In this document: piece after piece, positions 1-8,775 of the stretch
Layout of the letters: the number at the start of each line of letters is the position of its first letter
Position numbering within the stretch: the first letter of the stretch is position 1
Assembly (NCBI RefSeq): GCF_008329985.2
Contig: NZ_CP038437.2
Location: 4,464,001 to 4,528,000, forward strand
Direction: 5' to 3'
Length of the DNA: 64,000 nucleotides
From: Halomonas binhaiensis
GTDB lineage: Bacteria > Pseudomonadota > Gammaproteobacteria > Pseudomonadales > Halomonadaceae
The notes under the pieces: generated by a model
What the model saw: the letters and a program-made list of their open reading frames with translations, nothing else
Database searches by the model: none
What the model was told of the DNA's origin: nothing
Position numbers and translations under genes: made by a program

Positions 1-17
1 ATCTGTAGTGACAGAGG

Positions 18-1757
18 CTATTTACTGACTTCGCGACGGCGCTGAATCCAGATGGTTGCCGTAACGAAATAAAGCAGTGTCAAGGGCACCAACAGCCATT
101 TGTAAGTTTCTACATACTGCAGTGCAGCAGCTGACTCTCCCAGCCATGCCCAGAAACTGGCCAGGACCATGACCAGCAGGCAGGCAAATGCAGTCCAGTA
201 GAGAGGGTCACGGCGATTAACCGGAGGATGTGGCTGTGGTGTTTCCCCGGGCAGTTCCGGGGGATCTACCGGGCCATAGGCTTCTGCATAGTGATCAATA
301 TCAGCCTCAACCCTGGCAACAGACCTGCGACACAGCAACGGATAGAGAAAGAAACTGATACCCCATACGGGGATGAACACGGTGAATAGATGGACCTGCG
401 GAATGGCAATAAGCAACGCGCCAAGGATTGCACCAACAACCCAAGTCTGAATGGCAGGCTTGTTGTCGGTCTCCCCTTGATGCTCGCGCCACAACGGACG
501 GATCCCCGCCCTGGGCAAGGCAAAGTGCTCAGCCGCGATGATGGCGCCAACCGGAGCCATGGCAATCACGAACCAAGACAACACGTTCAGCAATGAACTG
601 AAAGCAAAGGGAAAACAGGCAAGCATGGTGGTAACGACGCCCACAGCCACGTTGACGGCATAGGGTTTGTGACGATGAAAGACTGATTGGAAAGCCAGAC
701 CAGAGCGATACAGGCTGGGAATCGAGGTCGTCCAACCCGCTATCACCACCGCGATCAAGCCCATGCCCCCCAACAGTCGGAAGGCAATCGCACCGGGATC
801 AAGGTCCACCAGGCTCTCCTTGAGTAACATGGCGGAAGTGGCACCAAGGATACCGGCACAGACCCAGGCCATGAAGTGGCCGATGTACATGCCTGCAGCA
901 GAGAAGAAGCCATAGGAGCTCTTGCGTGCAAAGCGCAGGATGCTCATGTCACTCATGCCCAGATGCATTGGCAGGTTGATTCCCCATGCCCAGGCGGCAA
1001 TCACCCACATATTGATGCCTGGCTCACCATCAGGAGTCGATCCTGTCCAGACCAGACCATCAAGCACAGCACCGAGCCCGGTCATGCCTTGCTCAGCACC
1101 GAGGTGGGTAACGATGGGTACCGACAGAATACCGCTGACCAGGAACATGATCGCCATCCACGGCGCACAGACCGTTGAAAAGTTGGCGATGCGCTTGAAG
1201 CCCTTGAGGGTCAACCATACGGTAAAGGCGCCCACGAACAATGCCAATACCACAAAGCTAATGCTGGTGGGGTAAAGCCCCGTTTGCGGAGGAATGTCGG
1301 TCAGCACACGGAAGGCCGAGGCCGAGACCGTGATCATGGCACCCGCAATCACCGCGTAGAACAGGCCATTGATCAGGTTATAGATCAGGGAAACCTTCTT
1401 GCCTGCAAGGCGTGCCAGATACCAGTACACGGTCATGCGGGCGCGGGTCGCTACCGGAGCGCAGATCAGTGCCCAGGACAGTACCGCCATGAAATTACCG
1501 AGGATAAGCCCCCAGATCAGGTCACTGGTGGAAACCCCCAGCGAAACCAGGGCCGCACCGATGACAAACTCGGTGCCGGCAACATGTTCACCGGAATAGG
1601 AACCAAGGAAGTACTTGCCGCTCAACTGCCGGCTGGGGGGAATACGCTGATACTCGAGCTCTTCACTCTGGGCGCTGTCGTCCGTCTCCACGGAAGCGAC
1701 CGCCTCTGCCGATTGTGCATTCATAGCCATTGTCCACTTATTCTTGAATGTCGGCAC
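18..1757 (-). CDS. NCS1-family nucleobase:cation symporter-like permease
   Basis: A membrane protein of about 570-579 residues with roughly 12 hydrophobic segments, a hydrophilic N-terminus of about 50 residues, and a proline-rich loop (about 480-525) before the last two helices. The pattern matches the purine/cytosine/allantoin NCS1 family, which imports nucleobases, hydantoins or vitamins with Na+ or H+. The substrate cannot be read from sequence. The listed start is GTG at 1757; an ATG at 1730 with a weak AAGTGG ribosome site is equally plausible. Two IolR-type operators lie just upstream, so despite its family it is probably expressed with the inositol genes. It is separated from iolA by a terminator and has its own promoter region. 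Confidence 0.8.
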   Translation of the reverse strand: MPTFKNKWTMAMNAQSAEAVASVETDDSAQSEELEYQRIPPSRQLSGKYFLGSYSGEHVAGTEFVIGAALVSLGVSTSDLIWGLILGNFMAVLSWALICAPVATRARMTVYWYLARLAGKKVSLIYNLINGLFYAVIAGAMITVSASAFRVLTDIPPQTGLYPTSISFVVLALFVGAFTVWLTLKGFKRIANFSTVCAPWMAIMFLVSGILSVPIVTHLGAEQGMTGLGAVLDGLVWTGSTPDGEPGINMWVIAAWAWGINLPMHLGMSDMSILRFARKSSYGFFSAAGMYIGHFMAWVCAGILGATSAMLLKESLVDLDPGAIAFRLLGGMGLIAVVIAGWTTSIPSLYRSGLAFQSVFHRHKPYAVNVAVGVVTTMLACFPFAFSSLLNVLSWFVIAMAPVGAIIAAEHFALPRAGIRPLWREHQGETDNKPAIQTWVVGAILGALLIAIPQVHLFTVFIPVWGISFFLYPLLCRRSVARVEADIDHYAEAYGPVDPPELPGETPQPHPPVNRRDPLYWTAFACLLVMVLASFWAWLGESAAALQYVETYKWLLVPLTLLYFVTATIWIQRRREVSK

Positions 1758-1857
1758 AGAACAGCCATGCCTCTGGACTGCGACCCGGGCACCACTACTT
1801 TCAGATACGCCAATTCAGGGAAATGACCGTAGATAGCTGTTACCCACACCGCTGACT

Positions 1858-1871
1858 AGAACATACATTCC
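1858..1871 (-). promoter_or_regulatory. IolR-type operator, copy 1 (NCS1 permease promoter)
   Basis: AGAACATACATTCC on the plus strand fits (A/G)GAA-N6-TTCC, the half-site arrangement known for RpiR-type IolR of Sinorhizobium. Read on the minus strand it is followed at once by TAGTCA, a possible -10. About 25 bp around it match the site at 11711-11724 with only two differences. Confidence 0.65.
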
Positions 1872-1900
1872 ACAACTTAACTAAATCAAATATATTATTC

Positions 1901-1914
1901 TATACTTTGGTATA
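1901..1914. promoter_or_regulatory. TATAC-N4-GTATA palindrome
   Basis: TATACTTTGGTATA is the exact reverse complement of the sequence at 15000-15013. In both places it lies 3-4 bp from an IolR-type operator at a fixed distance. It may be a second recognition element or contain -10 sequences; its function is unknown. Confidence 0.5.
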
Positions 1915-1917
1915 TAT

Positions 1918-1931
1918 AGAACATTTATTCC
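1918..1931 (-). promoter_or_regulatory. IolR-type operator, copy 2 (NCS1 permease promoter)
   Basis: AGAACATTTATTCC fits (A/G)GAA-N6-TTCC and lies exactly 60 bp upstream of copy 1 in the same orientation. Together with the adjacent TATAC palindrome it forms a module of about 37 bp that recurs at 14983-15017. Confidence 0.65.
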
Positions 1932-1980
1932 ATTGCAATATCGCTGCTCTGCCTTGCCCAGGCAGCATATGCAAAACAAC

Positions 1981-2018
1981 GACGGCAGCACCGGGCATCC
2001 TGGCCCGGTACTGCCGTC
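1981..2018 (-). terminator. Intrinsic terminator after iolA
   Basis: A long hairpin pairs GACGGCAG...CTGCCGTC and ACCGGG...CCCGGT around a short loop. On the minus strand it is followed by a T-rich stretch (GTTGTTTTG). It lies 19 bp after the iolA stop, closing the iolC-D-E-A operon. Confidence 0.8.
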
Positions 2019-2036
2019 ATCTACCTGCTACCAGCC

Positions 2037-3539
2037 TTAGTGAGTCGGCATAGTGAACTGGTTGCCGCCGTCACGTACATCGCTTGGCCAACGCTGGGTA
2101 ATGGTCTTCATGCGGGTGTAGAAACGCACTCCATCCGGGCCATGCATATGCAGCGGGCCAAACAGGGAGCGTTTCCAGCCGCCGAAGCTATGGAACGCCA
2201 TAGGTACGGGGATGGGTACGTTGACCCCGACCATGCCCACCTGGATGCGCTCGCAGTACTGGCGGGCAGCATTGCCATCGCGGGTGAAGATGGCGGTGCC
2301 GTTGCCGTATTCATGGGCATTGACCATGGCCACGGCGGCTTCCAGCGTGTCTACGCGGGAAATGGCCAGCACCGGACCAAAGATCTCTTCGCTATGGATA
2401 CGCATGCCCGGCTTGACGTGGTCGAACAGGGTGCCTCCGACAAAGAAACCATCACCGGCTCCCTCGATGACACTCTCCCGGCCATCAACGACCAGCTCGG
2501 CACCTTCATCAATCCCGGTCTGGATATAGCCGACCACTTTCTCCAGGTGCTCACGAGTGACCAGCGGGCCCATGTCGTTTTCCTGGCCGTCGACTATGCC
2601 GGGCCCCACGCGCAGCGTGGACAGACGCTCGACCAGCTTGGCTCGCAGGCGCTCGGCTGTCTCCTCGCCCACCGGCACAGCCACGGAAATGGCCATGCAG
2701 CGCTCGCCGGCAGAGCCATAGGCGGCTCCCATCAGCGCATCGACCGCCTGGTCCATATCCGCATCCGGCATCACGACCATGTGGTTCTTGGCACCCCCCA
2801 GCGCCTGGACACGCTTGCCATGGGCCGAGGCAGTGGCATAGATGTACTGGGCGATGGGCGTGGAGCCGACAAAGCTGACCGCCTGGACACGCTCATCGGT
2901 GAGTAGCACATCCACGCTTTCCTTGTCGCCATTGACCACGTTGAAGACGCCATCCGGCAGGCCGGCTTCCTTGAGTAGTTCGGCCAGACGCAACGGCGTC
3001 GACGGATCCTTCTCGGAAGGCTTCATGACGAAGGTATTACCGCAGGCCAGCGCAACCGGGAACATCCACATCGGCACCATGGCCGGGAAATTGAACGGCG
3101 AAATACCCGCGCAGACGCCCAAGGGCTGCATCAGCGAGAAGCTGTCCACACCAGTGCCCACATTCAGCGAGTGCTCGCCCTTCTGCAGATGCGGAATGCC
3201 ACAGGCAAACTCGACCACTTCCAGCCCACGTGTCAGCTCGCCCTTGGCATCGGAAAAGACCTTGCCATGCTCGGAGGAAATCAGTCGGGCCAGCTCATCG
3301 GCATGCTCTTCGACCAGGGCCTTGAACTTGAACAGGATGCGCGCGCGGCGTAGCGGGGTGACCCGTGACCAGCCGGCAAAGGCTTCGTCGGCAATGCGAA
3401 TGGCTTCACGGGTTTCATCGGCACTGGAAAGCACCACCTGCCTGCTCACTTCACCGCTCGCCGGGTTGTACACGGGAGCCGTGCGCCCACTGTTGCTGGC
3501 GGCGACCTGGCCGTTGATGAAATTCTCTACTGTGGTCAT
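2037..3539 (-). CDS. iolA: Methylmalonate/malonate-semialdehyde dehydrogenase (CoA-acylating)
   Basis: A 500-residue aldehyde dehydrogenase of the MmsA/IolA type. It converts malonic semialdehyde to acetyl-CoA and CO2 with NAD+ and CoA, the last step of inositol breakdown, and may also act on methylmalonate semialdehyde from valine. The NAD-binding FVGSTPIA segment is at about 223-230 and the catalytic cysteine is Cys281 in GSAGERCMA. It is the last gene of the minus-strand operon iolC-iolD-iolE-iolA, 85 bp after iolE, followed by a strong terminator. The family assignment is secure; the iolA rather than mmsA role is from context. Confidence 0.95.
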   Translation of the reverse strand: MTTVENFINGQVAASNSGRTAPVYNPASGEVSRQVVLSSADETREAIRIADEAFAGWSRVTPLRRARILFKFKALVEEHADELARLISSEHGKVFSDAKGELTRGLEVVEFACGIPHLQKGEHSLNVGTGVDSFSLMQPLGVCAGISPFNFPAMVPMWMFPVALACGNTFVMKPSEKDPSTPLRLAELLKEAGLPDGVFNVVNGDKESVDVLLTDERVQAVSFVGSTPIAQYIYATASAHGKRVQALGGAKNHMVVMPDADMDQAVDALMGAAYGSAGERCMAISVAVPVGEETAERLRAKLVERLSTLRVGPGIVDGQENDMGPLVTREHLEKVVGYIQTGIDEGAELVVDGRESVIEGAGDGFFVGGTLFDHVKPGMRIHSEEIFGPVLAISRVDTLEAAVAMVNAHEYGNGTAIFTRDGNAARQYCERIQVGMVGVNVPIPVPMAFHSFGGWKRSLFGPLHMHGPDGVRFYTRMKTITQRWPSDVRDGGNQFTMPTH

Positions 3540-3624
3540 GTATGGCTACTCTTCGAAATCTGTTGCTGAATGGGTCCAGGCTCAGCCTGACAGGTGCTTG
3601 TGTCCAAAAAGCGCCTGTGCTCCA

Positions 3625-4524
3625 TCATCCATTGATGGTCAGGCCTGCCTCGGCGCAGAAACGCTTGAGGTTGTCGCATCCCATACGGGCGTAGGTCAGA
3701 GGGTGGGCCACGGAAGGATCCTGCTCGGCCTCGACCACCAGCCAACCTTCATAACCGACCTTGACCAGTCCCTTGAGCAACCGGGTGTAATCGATGAAGC
3801 CATCTCCCGGCACGGTGAACATGCCGTCGAGCACGCCTTGCACGAAGCTGCGGTTGCGGTTGCGTACATCGGCAAGGACTTCGGCACGAATGTCCTTGCA
3901 ATGCACGTGGTTGATGCGGGCCGAGTGGCGCTCGAGCACGGCAAGCGGGTCACCACCGGCGCCGACCATATGTCCGGAATCCAGCAGCAGACCCAGCGCC
4001 GGTCCTGTCTCGGCCATCAGCCGGTCCACATCGGCTTCGGACTCGATGACGGTGCCCAAATGGTGGTGATAGGCAATCTGCACGCCTTGAGCCTGGCAGT
4101 GTTCAGCGACCTGATTGAGACGCTCAGCCAACAGAGCCCACTGCGCGTCGCTGAGGGTTGGGCGATGGGACATCGGCGTATCCATCTGACCATGCACACA
4201 GTCCGTCACCTCACAGAACACCATGACCTTGGCGCCCAGCGCTTTGAGCAGCTCCAGGTGCGGCGTCAGGTTGGCGATTTCCTCCTCGGCCGTACGCGTC
4301 AGCAACTCAGCGCTGTACCAGCCGGACACCAGGGAAAGATCGTGGTTATCCAGAATCGGGCCCAGTACTGCGGGATCACGAGGGAACTTGTGTCCCAGCT
4401 CGAAACCTGCAAAGCCAGCCTCGTGCCCTTCACTCAAGCACACTTCCAGAGGAGTATCTCCCCCCAGGGAAGGCAGATCATCGTTGGTCCAGGTCAGTGG
4501 ATTGATGCCCAGTCGTACGCTCAT
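3625..4524 (-). CDS. iolE: Inosose dehydratase
   Basis: A 299-residue TIM-barrel protein of the xylose-isomerase-like fold. IolE dehydrates scyllo-inosose (2-keto-myo-inositol) to 3D-trihydroxycyclohexane-1,2-dione, the second step of the pathway. The N-terminal GINPLTWTNDDLP and the metal-site segments YHHHLGTVIE, LLLDSGHM and HVHCKDIR are typical of the family, and the length is usual. An AGGAG ribosome site precedes the ATG at 4524. It lies 38 bp after iolD and 85 bp before iolA. Confidence 0.95.
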   Translation of the reverse strand: MSVRLGINPLTWTNDDLPSLGGDTPLEVCLSEGHEAGFAGFELGHKFPRDPAVLGPILDNHDLSLVSGWYSAELLTRTAEEEIANLTPHLELLKALGAKVMVFCEVTDCVHGQMDTPMSHRPTLSDAQWALLAERLNQVAEHCQAQGVQIAYHHHLGTVIESEADVDRLMAETGPALGLLLDSGHMVGAGGDPLAVLERHSARINHVHCKDIRAEVLADVRNRNRSFVQGVLDGMFTVPGDGFIDYTRLLKGLVKVGYEGWLVVEAEQDPSVAHPLTYARMGCDNLKRFCAEAGLTING

Positions 4525-4562
4525 GGCATGCTCCTGAAGAAATAAATATTTATCGATCTAGT

Positions 4563-6413
4563 TCAGAGGTTCTTCGCCTGACGCGCCTTGTACGACTCAT
4601 ACCGCTCACGGGCCTGGCGCACTTCCTCGCGGGGCGAAACTTCAGGCACCGCGACATCCCACCAGGCGCCACCCTCCTGGGTGTCATTGAGTCCGTCGGT
4701 GTCGATGGCGATGACATAGCTGATATCGGAAACCTTGGCCCGCTCCAGCGCTTGCTCCAGCTCCTGGATATTGGCGACCTGCTCGGAGCGTGCACCAAGC
4801 GCCGCAGCATGGGCGGCAAAGTCGGTCTTGGGCGCTCCCGCCTCAACACTGAGGCAGTCTTCAAGCCGGTTGTTGAAGCCAGGCCCGCCACAGAACTGCT
4901 GCAGGCGATGAATGCAGCCATAGCCTCGGTTATCCAGCACGACTGCGATGATCTTGTAGCCCAGCATCACCGAAGTGGCGATTTCCGAGTTCATCATCAG
5001 ATAGGAGCCGTCACCGACCATGACGAACACTTCGGAATCCGGCATGGCCATCTTGGTCCCCAGGCCGCCGGCCAGCTCATAGCCCATGCAGGAATAGCCG
5101 TATTCCATGTGATAGCCACGATGAAAGCGGGTCCGCCACAGCTTCTGCAGCTCGCCAGGCAGGCCGCCGGCAGCGCACACCACAATGTCGCGCTCGCCGG
5201 CGGCACGGTTGACCGCCCCTACCACCTCGGCATCACAGGGCAGGTCGGTCCCCCGATCAGCAGTGACCCGATCCACGGTGGCATTCCACTCGTCACGCAG
5301 GTTTGCAGCGAGTTCGACCCATGCAGCTTCCGGCTGCCAGCCATCGAGCCCGGCCGTCAGCTCCGGCAAGGTCAGCCTGGCATCGCCTACCAGCGGCTGG
5401 CCGCGATGCTTGACCGCATCGAACGAGGCCACATTGAGGCACACAATCTTCGCCTGCGGGTGCATCAGCGTCCGGGAGCCGGAGGCGAAGTCACCAAGGC
5501 GAGTGCCTATGGCAATGACCAGGTCGGTTTCGGCGGCCAGAGCGTTGGCAGAAGTGCTGCCGGTGACACCCAGGGTGCCAACGTTGTGGGCATGGTCCCA
5601 GGGCAGCGCGCCCTTGCCTGCCTGGGTCTCGGTGACCGGCAGGCGATAGGCGCTGGCAAAGGCATCCAGTTCCTGCAGCGCCTCGGCGTAATGTACCCCG
5701 CCACCGGCGACCACCAATGGACGTTTGGCCTGGCGAATCAAGGCAATGGCATCGGCCAGCTCGTCCCGATCGGCAGCCTGACGGCGCAGGCGATGAACCT
5801 TTTCGGCAAAGAAATGCTCGGGGTAGTCGTAAGCCTCGGTCTGGATATCCTGGGGCAACGCCAGGGTCACCGGGCCACACTCCACCGGGTCCGTCAGCAC
5901 ACGCATGGCCTGAGGCAATGAAGTCAACAACTGCTCTGGGCGGGTGATGCGGTCAAAGAAACGACTCACCGGCTTGAAGCAGTCGTTGGAGGTCAGTGTG
6001 TGGTCGTGGAAATTCTCCACCTGCTGCAACACGGGGTCAGGCTTGCGCGTGGCGAAGGTGTCGCCCGGCAACAGCAACAACGGCAGGCGATTGACATGGG
6101 CCACGGCCGCCGCAGTGACCATGTTGACCGAGCCCGGCCCTGCCGAGGCAGTGCACGCCATGATCTGACGCCGATTGAGCGTCTTGGTGTAGGCAATGGC
6201 GGCATGCGCCATGGCCTGTTCATTATGGGCGCGATATGTCGGCAGGGTCTCTCGGGCCTGATACAGCGCCTCACCGATGCCCGCCACATTGCCATGCCCA
6301 AAGATCGCCCATACGCCCGGGAACAGCGGCTTGATCTCTCCGGCGATCTCGACCTTCTGAGCCTGCATGTAACGAATGACGGCCTGTGCCATGGTCAGTC
6401 GAATGGTGCTCAT
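4563..6413 (-). CDS. iolD: 3D-(3,5/4)-trihydroxycyclohexane-1,2-dione acylhydrolase
   Basis: A 616-residue thiamine-diphosphate-dependent enzyme that opens the cyclohexanedione ring to 5-deoxy-glucuronate. The ThDP-binding segment begins VMVGDGSYLMMN in the C-terminal third; the N-terminal Pyr domain and central domain are intact. I place the start at the ATG at 6413, preceded by GAGG at 9 bp, rather than further upstream, where the frame would run into iolC. The gene lies 25 bp after iolC and 38 bp before iolE. Confidence 0.95.
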   Translation of the reverse strand: MSTIRLTMAQAVIRYMQAQKVEIAGEIKPLFPGVWAIFGHGNVAGIGEALYQARETLPTYRAHNEQAMAHAAIAYTKTLNRRQIMACTASAGPGSVNMVTAAAVAHVNRLPLLLLPGDTFATRKPDPVLQQVENFHDHTLTSNDCFKPVSRFFDRITRPEQLLTSLPQAMRVLTDPVECGPVTLALPQDIQTEAYDYPEHFFAEKVHRLRRQAADRDELADAIALIRQAKRPLVVAGGGVHYAEALQELDAFASAYRLPVTETQAGKGALPWDHAHNVGTLGVTGSTSANALAAETDLVIAIGTRLGDFASGSRTLMHPQAKIVCLNVASFDAVKHRGQPLVGDARLTLPELTAGLDGWQPEAAWVELAANLRDEWNATVDRVTADRGTDLPCDAEVVGAVNRAAGERDIVVCAAGGLPGELQKLWRTRFHRGYHMEYGYSCMGYELAGGLGTKMAMPDSEVFVMVGDGSYLMMNSEIATSVMLGYKIIAVVLDNRGYGCIHRLQQFCGGPGFNNRLEDCLSVEAGAPKTDFAAHAAALGARSEQVANIQELEQALERAKVSDISYVIAIDTDGLNDTQEGGAWWDVAVPEVSPREEVRQARERYESYKARQAKNL

Positions 6414-6438
6414 AACCTGATTCCTCACATCATTTCTC

Positions 6439-8367
6439 TCATGCGCCCTTGGCAGCGTTCTGGCGCGCCTTCCAGCTCGCCACCAACTGCAGATAGTTCT
6501 CGACCACGGCATCGATCAATTGCTGATCATCGTAGTCACCGGCCAACCACTTGCGGCTTGGCTCGGCGAAGATGCTGCGGCCTACGGCGAAGCCTTTGCA
6601 GACATCGACACCCGCGCTGTCCATGAACCCCTTGCTGAGCGTTTCGATGGGCGCATCCAGGCCCAGCATCACCACGCCCCGGCAATGGGGAGCACGTACG
6701 GCCAGCAGCTCGGAGATACGTCGCCAGGCAGCCGGTGTCTGGGGCGGCAGCTTCCACCAGTCCGGGTAGACGCCCAGGTTGTAGAACCGCTGCATGGCAT
6801 TGAGGAAAGTGTCGTCGTTGCTGTTCAGGTCCTTGGGGGGAATGATTTCCAGCAACAACTCATGGCCGGTCTGCAGACAGGCGTCGTACAGTTCCATGAC
6901 CTGGCGCTCCTGGGTACGGCGCAGGCTGACCTGGTCTTCCGGGTGATAGAACACCAGGCACTTGACGATATGTTCCCGCGGCCAGGTCGCCAGGCGCGCA
7001 CCGATATTGCGCCCGCCTTCCAGCTCGATGGGACGCGAACTGGGCAGCTCCACGGGGCGTCCGATCCACCATCCACGCCCAGTGACATCATTGAGTGCCG
7101 CCTGGCCATAGGTATCATCGATCAGCACCCCGACCTGGCTGTCACCAATCTGCCTGGCGCCTTCCTCCGTCGCCCTGACCAGCAAGCGCTTGAGCGGCCT
7201 GATCTGCTCAGGCGATGCACCTGCCTCGCGGGCAATATCGAACAACTGCTTGCGATGATCGAAGGCCAGGATGCACAAGTCATTCCATTCGACATTGCTC
7301 CGCTGGGTCGTCACCCGGTGCAAGTGATTGAGGCGCACATCCAGGTCCGGACGCGGAATGCTCTCAGCCCGAGCCAGGTAATCGTCGAGTTCCTCAGCAC
7401 TGGGAATGGCGGGTGCACAACCGTGGCGGGACACCACCAGCGCACCGCAGGCATTGGCGTATGCGCAGCTCTCGGCATGCGTGCGCTCGTTCAGCCAACC
7501 GCGCAGGAAGCCACTCATGAAGGCATCGCCGGCACCCAGCACATTGAGCACTTCGACACGCACACCGGTATGCAATTCGAAGTCATCCTCGCTATCAGGA
7601 ATCTCAGCGTCGAGAACGGTGCAGCCCTGGGCACCCAGCTTGAGCACGATGGTGGCATCGGTCAGCTCACGAATATGCTTGAGTGCCGTGATGGTGTCCG
7701 TGCTGCCACCAGCGATGTGCACTTCTTCTTCCGTACCGACCACCAGGTCCAGATCCGGCAGAATGGTCTGCAGGTGACGACTGACACCGTCGTCGGAAAT
7801 GAAACGAGTTTCGCCATCCCCCAGGGAAGTCAGCCCCCAAAGCACCGGGCGGTAGTCGATATCGAGAATGACCTTGGTCCCCGCCGCCTTGGCGTATTCG
7901 ATTGCCGTCTTGCTGGCCTGATACGTGCCTGGCGTCGAAAAATGAGTGCCTGTGATCAACAGCGCCTTGCTCGAAGCGATGAAATCCGGGTCGATATCCT
8001 CGGCACTGATCGCCATGTCCGCACAGTCATGGCGGTAGAAGATCAACGGAAAGGTGTCCTGGTCCTTGATGCCCAGAATGACCAGACCTGTCAGGCGCTC
8101 CTTGTCGGTATGCACCTGGCTGACATCGACGCCGACCCGTGCCAGCTCTTCACGCACGAAACGACCCATGTGTTCGTCGCCGACCCGAGTCAGCATGGCC
8201 GACTTGAGCCCCATGCGTGCGGTGCCATAGGCGATGTTCGCCGAAGAGCCACCGAGGTACTTGTTGAAACTGGACATGTCCTCGAGGCGGCTGCCGACCT
8301 GCTCGCCATAGAGATCGACGGCAGCTCGGCCCAGACAGATCAGATCCAGTGGTTTGTTGGTATTCAT
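6439..8367 (-). CDS. iolC: Bifunctional 5-dehydro-2-deoxygluconokinase / phosphate aldolase-like fusion
   Basis: A 642-residue two-domain protein. Residues 1 to about 325 are a PfkB-family sugar kinase with the signature NVLGAGDAFMSGF and its catalytic Asp; this is IolC, which phosphorylates 2-deoxy-5-keto-gluconate. Residues from about 330 to the end match DUF2090, a TIM-barrel aldolase-like domain thought to replace the separate aldolase IolJ by cleaving the product to DHAP and malonic semialdehyde. No separate iolJ is present in the window, which fits. It is the first gene of the operon, with an IolR operator upstream and a leader of about 220 nt. Confidence 0.93.
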   Translation of the reverse strand: MNTNKPLDLICLGRAAVDLYGEQVGSRLEDMSSFNKYLGGSSANIAYGTARMGLKSAMLTRVGDEHMGRFVREELARVGVDVSQVHTDKERLTGLVILGIKDQDTFPLIFYRHDCADMAISAEDIDPDFIASSKALLITGTHFSTPGTYQASKTAIEYAKAAGTKVILDIDYRPVLWGLTSLGDGETRFISDDGVSRHLQTILPDLDLVVGTEEEVHIAGGSTDTITALKHIRELTDATIVLKLGAQGCTVLDAEIPDSEDDFELHTGVRVEVLNVLGAGDAFMSGFLRGWLNERTHAESCAYANACGALVVSRHGCAPAIPSAEELDDYLARAESIPRPDLDVRLNHLHRVTTQRSNVEWNDLCILAFDHRKQLFDIAREAGASPEQIRPLKRLLVRATEEGARQIGDSQVGVLIDDTYGQAALNDVTGRGWWIGRPVELPSSRPIELEGGRNIGARLATWPREHIVKCLVFYHPEDQVSLRRTQERQVMELYDACLQTGHELLLEIIPPKDLNSNDDTFLNAMQRFYNLGVYPDWWKLPPQTPAAWRRISELLAVRAPHCRGVVMLGLDAPIETLSKGFMDSAGVDVCKGFAVGRSIFAEPSRKWLAGDYDDQQLIDAVVENYLQLVASWKARQNAAKGA

Positions 8368-8478
8368 GCGAGCACCCTGGCTGTGAGGAAACGCTGATTT
8401 GTGGTTCTGGCGACACGCTCTTGGAACATACGTTCTGGGAGATACGCCCTGCGATCAACCGGATGTCCATTGGGCGCT

Positions 8479-8523
8479 CTTTTTATGCACAAGCTTTTAT
8501 TCACACGCTTTTATGCACATATG
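8479..8523 (-). repeat. Three tandem 14-16 bp repeats in the iolC leader
   Basis: On the minus strand three units in a row read TGTGCATAAAAG, TGTGAATAAAAG and TGTGCATAAAAA, with 2-4 bp linkers. They lie between the predicted iolC promoter and the iolC start, so they would be transcribed. They may bind a regulator or act in RNA; the function is unknown. Confidence 0.55.
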
Positions 8524-8592
8524 CTCATCGCACAAATCGCCGTTTCCTGGCTTGTGTTGGAAGATTCAGTCCAATCATTTCATCTTTAGATC

Positions 8593-8621
8593 ATACTAGA
8601 ATCTTTATTCCATTCGTTCAA
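8593..8621 (-). promoter_or_regulatory. Predicted iolC promoter with operator in the spacer
   Basis: On the minus strand, -35 TTGAAC (8616-8621), a 17-bp spacer and -10 TAGTAT (8593-8598). The spacer contains the IolR-type operator. The 408-bp gap from 8368 to 8775 holds this promoter, the leader repeats and the iolG terminator; nothing else is evident there. Confidence 0.55.
8598..8611 (-). promoter_or_regulatory. IolR-type operator, copy 3 (iolCDEA promoter)
   Basis: AGAATCTTTATTCC fits (A/G)GAA-N6-TTCC and overlaps the spacer and -10 of the predicted iolC promoter, a position where binding would block RNA polymerase. Confidence 0.65.
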
Positions 8622-8723
8622 TCTTCGGAATGCATGATTCATTACTTCTTTGGTCGCATGCCGATGACCACATGCAAACGGGGCTATCCATGCCCCTCCA
8701 GGCAGCACTGGATGGATAGAAAA

Positions 8724-8755
8724 ACGCCCCGTCAACAGCACGGCTGACGGGGCGT
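8724..8755 (-). terminator. Intrinsic terminator after iolG
   Basis: Hairpin ACGCCCCGTCA...TGACGGGGCGT followed on the minus strand by TTTTC. It lies 20 bp after the iolG stop and closes the iolI-H-G operon before the iolC promoter. Confidence 0.85.
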
Positions 8756-8775
8756 CATTTCCCAGGATCGACCGA

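Noticed and set aside
6520..8397. A 625-codon open frame antisense to iolC
   Set aside because: It mirrors the iolC codon pattern on the opposite strand, has no recognisable domain and no ribosome site; such shadows are common in GC-rich DNA. The same holds for the frames opposite iolA (2040-2906), iolD (4752-5921), and iolR/iolB (12305-13762).
8387..8400. GGAAACGCTGATTT resembling the end of the MITE-like element
   Set aside because: No matching inverted end was found nearby; a single 13-bp similarity is too weak.
8627..8640. GGAATGCATGATTC as a seventh IolR site
   Set aside because: The second half-site is wrong (ATTC instead of TTCC), and it lies upstream of the better site at 8598-8611.
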